DNA from: Gammaproteobacteria bacterium
GTDB lineage: Bacteria > Pseudomonadota > Gammaproteobacteria > Pseudomonadales > Pseudohongiellaceae
Length of the DNA stretch: 64,000 bases
NCBI GenBank assembly: GCA_012960305.1
Contig: DUBM01000020.1
Span: 354,657-418,656, forward strand
Direction of reading: 5' to 3'
The notes beneath the pieces were generated by a model, which was given only the letters and a program-made list of their open reading frames with translations, ran no database searches and was not told the origin of the DNA. Numbering within the stretch: the stretch's first letter is position 1; the number at the start of each line of letters is the position of its first letter. Positions 43,344 through 51,780 of the stretch are shown here, piece by piece. The translations under genes and the position numbers were made by a program.

Positions 43344-43849
43344 TGCCGTGCCCCTCGATTAGATATTTCTATCCTACAGTGAAGGATTTACGTTTACGTT
43401 CGCCGAAAAGAGCGATGAGAATAATTACCACTCTCATACAGCCGTTACTTGCAATATTTTCCGGACGTGGATATAAGGAATCTAACCAAATTCTTACGGC
43501 CTGGTGCCCTGAGAGCGCCTAGGTCTAACTTTGTGTCTTGTTCAACTAATAAGGGCACTAAGAATTATGGAATAAATCCTAATATTGCTGATCGTGCTCT
43601 TAATTATTAGCATAATCGACAAGATTTATCTTCTTATTAGCAGCTTTGCTACTACAAAACCTTAGGGTCCGGAAATTATAATCTCAACTGGGGTGGGAGA
43701 TATGTCGCTATCTATAGATTATTTGACAATTGAGGAGTGCCGAGTATTACGAGAAGACGACGCCAGGGTGATATCCAAAACTTTACATAGCAATTCCCTT
43801 CCCGATTTGTGATTATCGACGCTCGCAAAAATCGGTATTAGGCTTAGTA
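43344..43849. other. Intergenic region before the sulfatase gene
   Basis: 506 nt between divergent lipoprotein and sulfatase genes. A 36-codon plus frame (43702-43812, MSLSIDYLTIEECRVLREDD) has a GGGAGA too close to its ATG to be a convincing ribosome-binding site. No clear promoter or hairpin. Confidence 0.4.
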
Positions 43850-45547
43850 ATGGCTTCATCTAAAACATTATCGCAATGTCTTTTTGTAATTTTCGTTTGC
43901 GCGACTTTTACCACCTGCATGAAAACAACTTCAGGCCAGCTGCAACTGGTAACTGGACGACCTAATGTTTTACTCATATTAGCTGATGATCTAGGATTCT
44001 CTGACTTAGGAGTCTACGGAAGCGAAATACCAACTCCCAATATAGATGCGCTGGCTCAGTCGGGAGCGCTACTTACAAACTTCTATGCTAATGCAACTTG
44101 TGCCCCTTCACGAGCCATGCTTCTTACCGGTATGGACAGCCATGCCGTTGGGTATGGCTTTAATCCAATAGCTGCTCAGCGCTTACCATTATTGCGTGGA
44201 CAATCAGGCTACAGCGGAAGATGGCCAGATCACATCGGTTCATTTGTGGAGGCTTTTACTGCGGCAGGTTACTACTCTGTTATGGCCGGTAAGTGGCATC
44301 AAGGAGCCGCTCAAGAAGCAACGCCTTATGCCCGTGGTTTCGAGAAGGCATTTTATTTACAGGAAGGTGGTGCAAGCCACTTTGCAGATGCGGCAGGTCA
44401 AACTTCAGCGTCGCCAATAGCCACATATTATGAAGATAGTGAATTAGTTGAATCCCTTCCTCATGACTTTTATTCATCTCGGTTTTATGTAGATAAATTA
44501 ATTAATTATATTGAAGATCGCGAAAAAGAAGAAATCAAACCATTTTTTGCATACCTTGCCTTTACAGCCCCTCACTGGCCATTACAGGTCCCCGAGGATT
44601 GGGGAGATAAATTTAATGGCTTGTATGACGATGGTTGGGAAGTTGTTCGTGCCCAGCGTTTTGAATCGGCCAAAAGGCTTGATCTCATTCCGAAAACTGC
44701 CGAAATGCCGCCCTTTCCTTCTGCGCTCGGCTCATGGTTAGAGCTTTCTTCAGAAGATCGCGCTCGAGAAGCTCGCCGCATGGAACTATATGCCGCTATG
44801 ATTGCATACCTTGATTCTGAAGTTGGTAGGCTTATCGATTATCTCAAAGAGACAAATCAGTATGATGATACGTTGATTGTTTTTCTCTCCGATAACGGTC
44901 CAGAGGGCAATGACATTGAAAACGCTCTTGCAGATAATCGAGAATGGTTGCCCTCTAATTTTGATCAATCATTTGAAAATATGGGAAAAACTAACTCTTA
45001 TGTCTCGCTTAGTCGCGGATGGGCCCATGTTAGTGCGGGACCTCTCAATCAATATAAAAGCTTTTTAGGTGAAGGTGGAGTTCGTGTTCCAGCCATTGTC
45101 GCCCATCCAAATTCGATTCGGCCAAATTCACGAATGAATTCACTGACTTCGATTATGGATATAGCCCCAACGCTTATGGAATTTGCCAGTATTCCGCCTG
45201 ATCAAAATTATTCGATGCAAGGTCGCTCCGCAGCCCACAAATTGGTTGACCCGGCATCGACAGAAAATGTTCGAGACAGTCTTGCAATGGAAACCTATGG
45301 AAATAAGGCGGTCTGGAAAAATGATTGGAAACTGCTTTGGAGTTGGGAAGAGAAAAGATGGGAATTATTTAACTTACAGCTGGACCCCGGAGAAATAAAC
45401 GATTTAAGCACCGTATATCCTGCGAGGGTTGAAAATATGATACAAACCTTTTCTGAGTTTGTTGAAACGAATGGTGTTGTGGTTCTGGATAGTGAGGTTG
45501 GTTACGCTCGCTACCCCGATCAGATAAATAAATTCAATTCACGTTAA
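43850..45547 (+). CDS. Formylglycine-dependent arylsulfatase
   Basis: A 565-aa alkaline-phosphatase-superfamily sulfatase. The N-terminus has metal-binding RPNVLLILADDLGFSDLGVY; the key modified residue is C84 in CAPSRAMLLTG (the CxPSR motif; Cys type, so it needs formylglycine generation by FGE, not seen here). Further family motifs: GKWHQG, FFAYLAFTAPHWPLQVP and VFLSDNGPEGND. The first ~23 residues look like an export signal (perhaps lipoprotein, Cys23). It hydrolyses sulfate esters; the substrate is unknown, but it precedes the hpa-like genes by 83 nt, suggesting a sulfated aromatic. Confidence 0.92.
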   Translation: MASSKTLSQCLFVIFVCATFTTCMKTTSGQLQLVTGRPNVLLILADDLGFSDLGVYGSEIPTPNIDALAQSGALLTNFYANATCAPSRAMLLTGMDSHAVGYGFNPIAAQRLPLLRGQSGYSGRWPDHIGSFVEAFTAAGYYSVMAGKWHQGAAQEATPYARGFEKAFYLQEGGASHFADAAGQTSASPIATYYEDSELVESLPHDFYSSRFYVDKLINYIEDREKEEIKPFFAYLAFTAPHWPLQVPEDWGDKFNGLYDDGWEVVRAQRFESAKRLDLIPKTAEMPPFPSALGSWLELSSEDRAREARRMELYAAMIAYLDSEVGRLIDYLKETNQYDDTLIVFLSDNGPEGNDIENALADNREWLPSNFDQSFENMGKTNSYVSLSRGWAHVSAGPLNQYKSFLGEGGVRVPAIVAHPNSIRPNSRMNSLTSIMDIAPTLMEFASIPPDQNYSMQGRSAAHKLVDPASTENVRDSLAMETYGNKAVWKNDWKLLWSWEEKRWELFNLQLDPGEINDLSTVYPARVENMIQTFSEFVETNGVVVLDSEVGYARYPDQINKFNSR

Positions 45548-45630
45548 TGAACCTTTAAACGCCTCTAAATAGTTTTCTAAAATTTTGAATCTGACTCACA
45601 ACATAATTCTATAAAATAGAGATTAGTGAT

Positions 45631-47094
45631 ATGCCCAAAGTAAGAGGACACTCCGTTTCTACCTCTCACTATATAGATGGTAAATGGATTGAGGGAGACT
45701 GCCATTTTGATGTCTTTTCACCAATAAATGGTGAGCACCTAACTGAAATGGCTTCAGGTTCTCCAGCCAACGTAGATGCCGCTATTGAGTCAGCCCAATC
45801 TGCATTCCCGGCTTGGGCCAATCTAGGCGCCGAAGGGCGTCTACCATATCTTCAACGTTTCGCGGCGGAAATTGGAAAGCGCAAAGATGCTATTTGCGAA
45901 GTTGAGTCTGCCGATGCGGGAATCCTACTTTCCCGACTCCAACACGGAATCATTCTGCGTTCCATGCTCAATATTACGTGGTTTGCAGAGGCGGCTCTTA
46001 AATTGCAGGATAAAATTATTGAGACGCCACAAGCTACCCACCATATACGTCACGACCCCGCCGGGGTATGTGCAATAATTATTCCTTGGAATGCGCCGTT
46101 AATGCTGACCACATGGAAATTAGGCCCATCATTAGCATCTGGCAACACTTGCATAATCAAACCCCCTGAGTGGGCTCCTTTATCAAGCGCTTTGTTGCTG
46201 GAAGCAGCTAATGCAGCAGAACTTCCACCAGGCGTTTTGAATATGGTTCAAGGTCCAGGTTCTTCAACCGGCGCGCTTTTGACGTCGGACCCTCGACTCG
46301 CTCGTATTTCATTTACTGGCTCTATCCCAACAGCTAAGCTTATTGGAAAATCTGCTGCTGAGAATCTTGTTCCTTGCAGCCTAGAGCTAGGTGGAAAGTC
46401 TCCTTTTATCGTATTAGAAGATGCAGACATTGAGCAGGCGGCGAAAACTGGCGCGTTAATGTATCGGAATGCTACACAAGTTTGCTTGGCAGGAACTCGT
46501 TTCCTTGTGCATAAAAGTATTTATGACGAATTCGTTAATAAAATGAAATCTTACGTATCCGCTTTATTAATCGGCGATCCTCAAATCGAAGACACAGAAG
46601 TAGGACCCCTAATACACCCTCAGCAGTTAGAACGCGTCCAAGGCTATGTCCATCGAGCTGTTGAAAAAGGAGCAAAGATTCTATGGGGTGGAAAACCACA
46701 TGAGGCTGGTGACCTTTACTATGCGCCAACAATGCTTAGCGATGTGAACCAAGAAGATGAAATAGTACAAGAAGAAGTTTTCGGACCAGTCTTAACTCTT
46801 CAGACATTCGAGTCTGATGAACAGGTAATTGCAATGGCAAATGGCACGAAATATGGACTGGGCGGAGTTTGCTTTGGAAAACAATTACATGCGCAACAGG
46901 TAGCTAATCAAGTCAAAACAGGCTTTATTTGGGTAAACTCTTTTGGAATTAGAGATCTGGCTGCACCTTTTGGAGGGTGTAAAAATTCTGGTAACGGCCG
47001 TGAAGGCGGCGACTGGAGTTTTGATTTTTTCTGCGATGTAAAAGATGTGGTGATCCCAAAGAAGCCATTTGTTCCCAGCTTTGCCCAGAGATAG
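45631..47094 (+). CDS. hpaE: Aldehyde dehydrogenase, HpaE-like
   Basis: A 487-aa NAD(P)-dependent aldehyde dehydrogenase. Catalytic Cys is C285 (ATQVCLAGTR) and general base E252 (LELGGKSPFI); cofactor-binding IIPWNAPLMLTTWKLGPSLA and FTGSIPTAK are in place. The order with an HpaD-like dioxygenase and HpaG-like protein makes 5-carboxymethyl-2-hydroxymuconate semialdehyde dehydrogenase the likely role; a broader aldehyde range, such as an arylacetaldehyde, cannot be excluded. It is 12 nt before hpaD. Confidence 0.85.
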   Translation: MPKVRGHSVSTSHYIDGKWIEGDCHFDVFSPINGEHLTEMASGSPANVDAAIESAQSAFPAWANLGAEGRLPYLQRFAAEIGKRKDAICEVESADAGILLSRLQHGIILRSMLNITWFAEAALKLQDKIIETPQATHHIRHDPAGVCAIIIPWNAPLMLTTWKLGPSLASGNTCIIKPPEWAPLSSALLLEAANAAELPPGVLNMVQGPGSSTGALLTSDPRLARISFTGSIPTAKLIGKSAAENLVPCSLELGGKSPFIVLEDADIEQAAKTGALMYRNATQVCLAGTRFLVHKSIYDEFVNKMKSYVSALLIGDPQIEDTEVGPLIHPQQLERVQGYVHRAVEKGAKILWGGKPHEAGDLYYAPTMLSDVNQEDEIVQEEVFGPVLTLQTFESDEQVIAMANGTKYGLGGVCFGKQLHAQQVANQVKTGFIWVNSFGIRDLAAPFGGCKNSGNGREGGDWSFDFFCDVKDVVIPKKPFVPSFAQR

Positions 47095-47106
47095 AAGGTA
47101 GCAACA

Positions 47107-47970
47107 TTGACCTCAGGAAGAATAGTTGGCGCTGCGTTGGTATCTCACCATCCAGGCCTATTTCAGCCCAAAAGTTTTAGAGTGACTGCCGGTAATGGGC
47201 GGGATTCTGACCTTATTGAAGGCTTTGCTCGCGTTAGAGCAAAAATAGATAGTGTCAAACCTGACATCATCGTCATACTTGATACTCATTGGTTCACTAC
47301 TGGTTGCCATCTGATTGATGCTGGTGAACACTATGAAGGAACTTATGTCTCTGACGAGATGCCGTGGTATCTGTATGGCCAGGAGTATGCCTATAAGGGC
47401 GCGCCTGAATTCGCTGAACTGTGTGCGGAAGTGGCTCTCGAAGAAGGAGTAATTGCTAAAGCAATCGATGTGCCAACGATGGCAAGACATTATGCGACGA
47501 TTAACATTGTAAACGCGTTGGTGAACGACGAAAAAGTAATGTCTGTAGGTTCCTGCCAAACTGCTTCCACCAAAAATTATTTGGAAATGGGCGCAGTTCT
47601 TGGGAAAGCAATCAAGAGAAGCGGACAAACTGTTGTGCTGCTCGCGTCTGGCGCACTAAGTCATAAATTTAGAAATATTAACGAGGCCCCAAAACATCCT
47701 CGCATCTATCATCCAGACAACGTCTCGTCGGAATATAATAGGAAAAGCGATTATCGAGCGATAGAGCACTTGTGCCAAGGAAAGCACGCTACAATCTTAG
47801 AGAAATTTGATTCTGAATATAAAAAACTCCCTTGGGAAGCGTGGGGTGCGCATTACCTTCAAATGATAGGCGCGTTAGGTGGTATGAAATGCACTGCAGT
47901 AGGGACGCCCCTCTCAGAATACGAAAATGCGCATGGCACCGGGAACATTCATATTTGGTTTGAGGTCTAG
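47107..47970 (+). CDS. hpaD: 3,4-Dihydroxyphenylacetate 2,3-dioxygenase, HpaD-like
   Basis: A 287-aa class III (LigB-type) extradiol ring-cleavage dioxygenase. It resembles E. coli HpaD: VSHHPG (His ligand region, 13-16), IVILDTHWF (D59-W62), EHYEGTYVSDEMPWYLYG, MARHYATINIVNAL and LASGALSHKF (179-188). It should open the ring of homoprotocatechuate or a close catechol using Fe(II) and O2. Start is a TTG at 47107 with AAGGT upstream. Second of a tightly packed run hpaE-hpaD-hpaG-KPR; hpaG follows after 2 nt. Confidence 0.88.
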   Translation: MTSGRIVGAALVSHHPGLFQPKSFRVTAGNGRDSDLIEGFARVRAKIDSVKPDIIVILDTHWFTTGCHLIDAGEHYEGTYVSDEMPWYLYGQEYAYKGAPEFAELCAEVALEEGVIAKAIDVPTMARHYATINIVNALVNDEKVMSVGSCQTASTKNYLEMGAVLGKAIKRSGQTVVLLASGALSHKFRNINEAPKHPRIYHPDNVSSEYNRKSDYRAIEHLCQGKHATILEKFDSEYKKLPWEAWGAHYLQMIGALGGMKCTAVGTPLSEYENAHGTGNIHIWFEV

Positions 47971-47972
47971 CA

Positions 47973-48866
47973 ATGTCTGTACTTGATGGTCCTAGAAAAG
48001 AAAAACGTCACATTCTAGTTGGCGATGCCCCTCATTGGGTGACCGTTAACGATGCTGGGTTATTGGTTCTAGATGACGGAAGGGAGTTGTCTGAAACTAA
48101 TGTAGTCCACCTGCCCCCATGTGTACCAACTAAAATTATTTGCCCACATCTAACTTACAAGTCCCGAGGAATCGAATCTCGAAATAATCCTCAGCCTACC
48201 GACAACCCAACGTATTTTATGAAGCCAGTCACAGCCATAAATAATCATGGTGGTGAAATCGTCAAGCCCGATGACTGCAAATACCTGAACTACGAAGGTG
48301 AATTTGCTGCAATCATTGGTAAGGAAACGCGAAATGTTACTCCTGAAGAGGCGTGGGATCACATAGCCGGATTCAGTCCTGCATTAGATATGGGGTTGCA
48401 TGACTTTCGCGATACTGATTCAGGGTCTATGTTGCGGGTAAAGGGATGTGATGGTTTCTGCCCCATTGGCCCCGGTATCGTGTCAGGAGTCGATCCAAGG
48501 GAGCAGTCGATCCGTACTTTTAGAAACGGGCTGTTGGTGCAAGAAGCAAAGATTTATGAAGAATTAATTTGGGGGCCGGATTATATGATTGCGGACTTGT
48601 CCCGTCATATCACCTTGTTGCCTGGTGACATTATCCTAACAGGTACTCCTTGTCATTCGAGATCATTAGATGTAGGCGATACGATTGAAGTTGAGATCAC
48701 CAAGATCGGCAAACTCACTGCTTCGATCGTCTCCGGGGCTGCGCCAAGAAGCCGCGTCGGCCATCCACCATCAGACTCTGCCGAAGCAAGAAGAGTGGCC
48801 CTGGGTAATGATGAAAGAGTCCCTAATCAACTTAAAGTTAATTACCGCAAAGCAAAAATTAGTTAA
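47973..48866 (+). CDS. hpaG: Fumarylacetoacetate-hydrolase-family protein, HpaG-like
   Basis: A 297-aa FAH-fold protein, single-domain, compared with 429 aa and two domains in E. coli HpaG. The core matches HpaG: CKYLNYEGEFAAIIGKETRN (metal ligands E108 and E110), AGFSPALDMGLHDFRDTDSG, KGCDGFCPIGPGIVSG and HITLLPGDIILTGTPCHSRS. In the pathway HpaG decarboxylates the ring-cleavage acid and isomerises the product. Because the family is large, other FAH reactions are possible. GAGGT ribosome-binding site; next gene 24 nt on. Confidence 0.8.
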   Translation: MSVLDGPRKEKRHILVGDAPHWVTVNDAGLLVLDDGRELSETNVVHLPPCVPTKIICPHLTYKSRGIESRNNPQPTDNPTYFMKPVTAINNHGGEIVKPDDCKYLNYEGEFAAIIGKETRNVTPEEAWDHIAGFSPALDMGLHDFRDTDSGSMLRVKGCDGFCPIGPGIVSGVDPREQSIRTFRNGLLVQEAKIYEELIWGPDYMIADLSRHITLLPGDIILTGTPCHSRSLDVGDTIEVEITKIGKLTASIVSGAAPRSRVGHPPSDSAEARRVALGNDERVPNQLKVNYRKAKIS

Positions 48867-48890
48867 GCGAAAGACAGAGAGAATCGGTCA

Positions 48891-49865
48891 ATGAAAGTAA
48901 CTGTAGTAGGTGCCGGAGCCATTGGGCTTTGGATCGCAAGTAGGCTTGCAAGGACAGGCGTTGAAGTAAGCTTGCTGGCTCGAGGTATAACTTTAAAGCG
49001 TATTAATGATAGGGGTGTGCTTGTTAGAGATAAGAACAATGAATTATGTGAACAAATTTTGGCTAGTGATGATGCGCGAAACCTAGGATTGCAGGACCTC
49101 GTGTTGTTCGCCGTTAAATCTCACGATTTACCGGCAGCGGCCAAACTATCAAAAGGACTAATCAATCAGAATACAATAATTTTACCGGCAATGAATGGTG
49201 TGCCCTGGTGGTTTCTAGAAAGCGCACCAAGTGCATTAACACAAAAACCTCTTCGTTCAGTAGATCCTACTGGAGATTGTGCAGCCTTGCTCCCAACAAA
49301 TCAGGTATTGGGAGGTGTCGTCCATGCCTCGTGTTTTGTTGATGAGCCTGGAGTTGTGCAACACGTCATGGGTAACGGTTTTATTATTGGTGCCGCCGCT
49401 GGTTTGGCGGCGGGCCAAATTGAAATCGTCGGGAAACTTTTGAAGAACGCAGAATTTGATGTGACAGTATCGAGGAACATACGTTACGACATCTGGTATA
49501 AGTTATGGGGAAACATGACAATGAATCCATTGTCTGCAATTACTGGGGCTACTTGCGATTTAATTCTCGATGATCCCGAAGCAAGAGCCTTTGCCTCAGC
49601 TGTCATGGACGAAGCATCGCGAATCGGCGCTGCAATTGGGTGCCCCATCGAGCAAACGGCTGATGATAGACATGAGGTAACTCGTAAACTTGGAGCCTTC
49701 AAGACCTCAATGCTGCAAGATGCCGAGGCTGGGAAACAATTGGAAATCGGTGCGTTGCTGGAAGCTCCTCAGGAAATTGCGCGTTTAGCAGGTATAGACA
49801 CCCCTTCACTGGATCATCTCTTAGGCGTTATGCGCGTCTTCAACAAATCACGCACCGGTCATTGA
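48891..49865 (+). CDS. Ketopantoate reductase-like (PanE/ApbA family) oxidoreductase
   Basis: A 324-aa NADPH-dependent reductase of the PanE/ApbA family. N-terminal GAGAIG (7-12) nucleotide-binding motif (MKVTVVGAGAIGLWIASRLA) and the C-terminal catalytic region KLWGNMTMNPLSAITGATCD with the conserved Lys and Asn. Pantothenate genes are absent; its place at the end of the hpaEDG run suggests reduction of a 2-oxo acid or aldehyde in aromatic catabolism instead. Not named as panE for that reason. Confidence 0.83.
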   Translation: MKVTVVGAGAIGLWIASRLARTGVEVSLLARGITLKRINDRGVLVRDKNNELCEQILASDDARNLGLQDLVLFAVKSHDLPAAAKLSKGLINQNTIILPAMNGVPWWFLESAPSALTQKPLRSVDPTGDCAALLPTNQVLGGVVHASCFVDEPGVVQHVMGNGFIIGAAAGLAAGQIEIVGKLLKNAEFDVTVSRNIRYDIWYKLWGNMTMNPLSAITGATCDLILDDPEARAFASAVMDEASRIGAAIGCPIEQTADDRHEVTRKLGAFKTSMLQDAEAGKQLEIGALLEAPQEIARLAGIDTPSLDHLLGVMRVFNKSRTGH

Positions 49866-49932
49866 TTGTGAATTTCTACTGCCTGCATTTCTCTGTATGG
49901 AAATAAAAATCATGGATATAGATTGTTAAAAA

Positions 49933-50715
49933 CTATTCTTTTGCTGCTCGATAACTCTCTAAGAGAGATCTCCCTCCCGAAACCAAAAGATTTACATCTG
50001 AGGTTGCTCCGATAAGGCGACAACCCGCTAATTCACAGTCAGTGATAAATGCTCTATCACTTGAAAAAATACCCGTTGGTTTATTCAGTGCCGATGCACG
50101 CTTAATGCCACTTAATATCGCGCCCTTGACACTTGGATCACCCGGTATTCCGAGCTTTCCCATGGAGGCTGCAATATCAGCTGGCCCAAAAAATAAAGCA
50201 TCAATCTCCTCCATAGAGGCAATCTCTTCCAAATTATGTAACCCCTCTAAGGACTCAATTTGAGCAATTAAGCTAATTTGATCATTTGCTTCGTGTAAGT
50301 ATTCTTTGTTACTACCCCAGCGTGACGCTCGGGCAAGGCCCGCACCTACTCCTCGTATTCCCTCCGGCGGGTATCGAGTCGCCCGAATAATATTTTCAGC
50401 CTGCTGTACTGAATCTACAAATGGGATAAGCAAATTTGTGACGCCTATATCGAGATAACGCTTTATTAGCGATGCATCATGATTTGGAATGCGGACTACT
50501 GGAACAGTTGCGTATGGCGCAATGGCCTGTAGTTGAGACAAAACTAAAGGCACTGAATTTGGGCCATGCTCAGCATCAATCAATATCCAATCAAATCCCA
50601 GTGACCCAATGATTTCGCAAACTAAGGGATTGGCTAGATTCGTCCATGCGCCTATCTGACTATTCTGCTCTAAAAGCCGTAATTCCAGCTTCTTGTTCTT
50701 CAACATTTCATACAC
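49933..50715 (-). CDS. hpaI: 4-Hydroxy-2-oxoheptanedioate aldolase HpaI
   Basis: A 260-aa class II aldolase. The sequence follows E. coli HpaI closely: SLGFDWILIDAEHGPNSVPL (catalytic H50), LSQLQAIAPYATVPVVRIPN, ATRYPPEGIRGVGAGLARAS and DALFFGPADIAASMG, where the Glu/Asp metal ligands lie. It cleaves 4-hydroxy-2-oxoheptanedioate to pyruvate and succinate semialdehyde, the last step of the homoprotocatechuate meta pathway. GTG start at 50715 overlaps the hpaH stop; an ATG three codons later is also possible. Convergent with the KPR-like gene. Confidence 0.93.
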   Translation of the reverse strand: MYEMLKNKKLELRLLEQNSQIGAWTNLANPLVCEIIGSLGFDWILIDAEHGPNSVPLVLSQLQAIAPYATVPVVRIPNHDASLIKRYLDIGVTNLLIPFVDSVQQAENIIRATRYPPEGIRGVGAGLARASRWGSNKEYLHEANDQISLIAQIESLEGLHNLEEIASMEEIDALFFGPADIAASMGKLGIPGDPSVKGAILSGIKRASALNKPTGIFSSDRAFITDCELAGCRLIGATSDVNLLVSGGRSLLESYRAAKE

Positions 50716-51521
50716 TAATCAAATCCTATTGTAACGACACCGAGCTCTCCGTAGTTTGCATAAAATGTATCTCCGGGCCTAGCTGGTATGGGGCTGGTAA
50801 AAGACCCGCTGAGGACTATGCTGCCAGCATCCAACTGTTCTCCATAATTCGCGATCTTATTAGCTAGCCAAGCAACCCCATGACCAGGATGGGTAAGCAC
50901 TGCTGCTGCGACTCCTGAATCTTCCACGATCTCGTTACGACTCAAAGTTGCAGATACGCGTGTTAAGTCGACAGCCTCGGCTCGCACAGGCGTTCCGCCC
51001 AAGATAATAGCTGCATTTGCTGCATTGTCTGAAATTGTATCGAGGACTTTGCGACGCGCCCCTGTTTTTGGATCTTCGATCTCAACTCGTGCATCAATTA
51101 ATTCTAGTGATGGTATTACCCATTCCGTAGCTGATAAGACATCAAAGAGAGAGCAGTTTGGTCCTTTTAAAGGCGATTTCAATTGAAAGGCCAGCTCCGT
51201 TTCAATTCTGGGCACAATAAAATCTTGTGCATTAACCCTACTTCCTGACCAAAGTAGCATGCTATCTAAAAGCTGCCCATAATCAGGTTCTGTTATTCCA
51301 GCCGAGCGTTGCATGGCTCGCGATGTCAGTCCTATCTTCCAACCGATACGCCGCCGCCCAGACTCAAGTTTTAAATTAACCCAAGCACGTTGAATCGAAT
51401 AAGCGTCTATAACAGTCATATCAGGATAACGCTTTGATATATGCTGTATAGGCTGTTTCGTTTGTTCAGCTTCTTCTAGTTGATCAACGATTTTAGTTAT
51501 GTCTTCTTCCGTAATTGCCAT
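50715..51521 (-). CDS. hpaH: 2-Oxo-hept-4-ene-1,7-dioate hydratase HpaH
   Basis: A 268-aa hydratase of the FAH-like/MhpD family. From MAITEEDITKIVDQLEEAEQ it shows the HpaH pattern: GWKIGLTSRAMQRSAGITEP (60-79), the metal-binding ETELAFQL (E107, E109), VIPSLELIDARV and SDNAANAAIILGGTPV. It hydrates 2-oxohept-4-enedioate before HpaI. The ATG at 51521 with GAGGTGG upstream is chosen; a TTG at 51536 is alternative. It is co-transcribed with hpaI (overlapping stop/start) and divergent from the Nramp-like transporter. Confidence 0.93.
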   Translation of the reverse strand: MAITEEDITKIVDQLEEAEQTKQPIQHISKRYPDMTVIDAYSIQRAWVNLKLESGRRRIGWKIGLTSRAMQRSAGITEPDYGQLLDSMLLWSGSRVNAQDFIVPRIETELAFQLKSPLKGPNCSLFDVLSATEWVIPSLELIDARVEIEDPKTGARRKVLDTISDNAANAAIILGGTPVRAEAVDLTRVSATLSRNEIVEDSGVAAAVLTHPGHGVAWLANKIANYGEQLDAGSIVLSGSFTSPIPARPGDTFYANYGELGVVTIGFD

Positions 51522-51680
51522 ATGCCACCTCAACAATTTTCTGTCCCTTTTATCTGCAAATAAAGCAGATTAAAAATCAGGGCCAACGTTATGTGTAACA
51601 GCTTTTTCAACCCCGTTCAAATTTAACGTATCGGGAAAATTAAAAACTCTAAATCATTTTTCAAAAAAATAGGCCGACGC

Positions 51681-51709
51681 TTGACCGTAATTTTCTTCGC
51701 AACTACTAT
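51681..51709 (+). promoter_or_regulatory. Candidate promoter for the Nramp-like transporter
   Basis: TTGACC (51681-51686), 17 nt, TACTAT (51704-51709) is a fair sigma-70-like promoter, with the transporter TTG start 72 nt downstream. The 260-nt divergent region upstream of hpaH is shared, so a common regulator is likely. Confidence 0.4.
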
Positions 51710-51780
51710 CTATCTTCAATAGGTTAGATTAGCCACCGGCTTTAAGAAATCCCAATTAATCCACTTCCAGGACATGTTCT

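Noticed and set aside
43702..43812. 36-codon frame before the sulfatase
   Set aside because: GGGAGA is only 1-3 nt from the ATG, too close, and no homologous pattern is recognised.
48891..49865. Naming the PanE-family gene panE
   Set aside because: No pantothenate context and large paralogous family, so the symbol would be unsupported.
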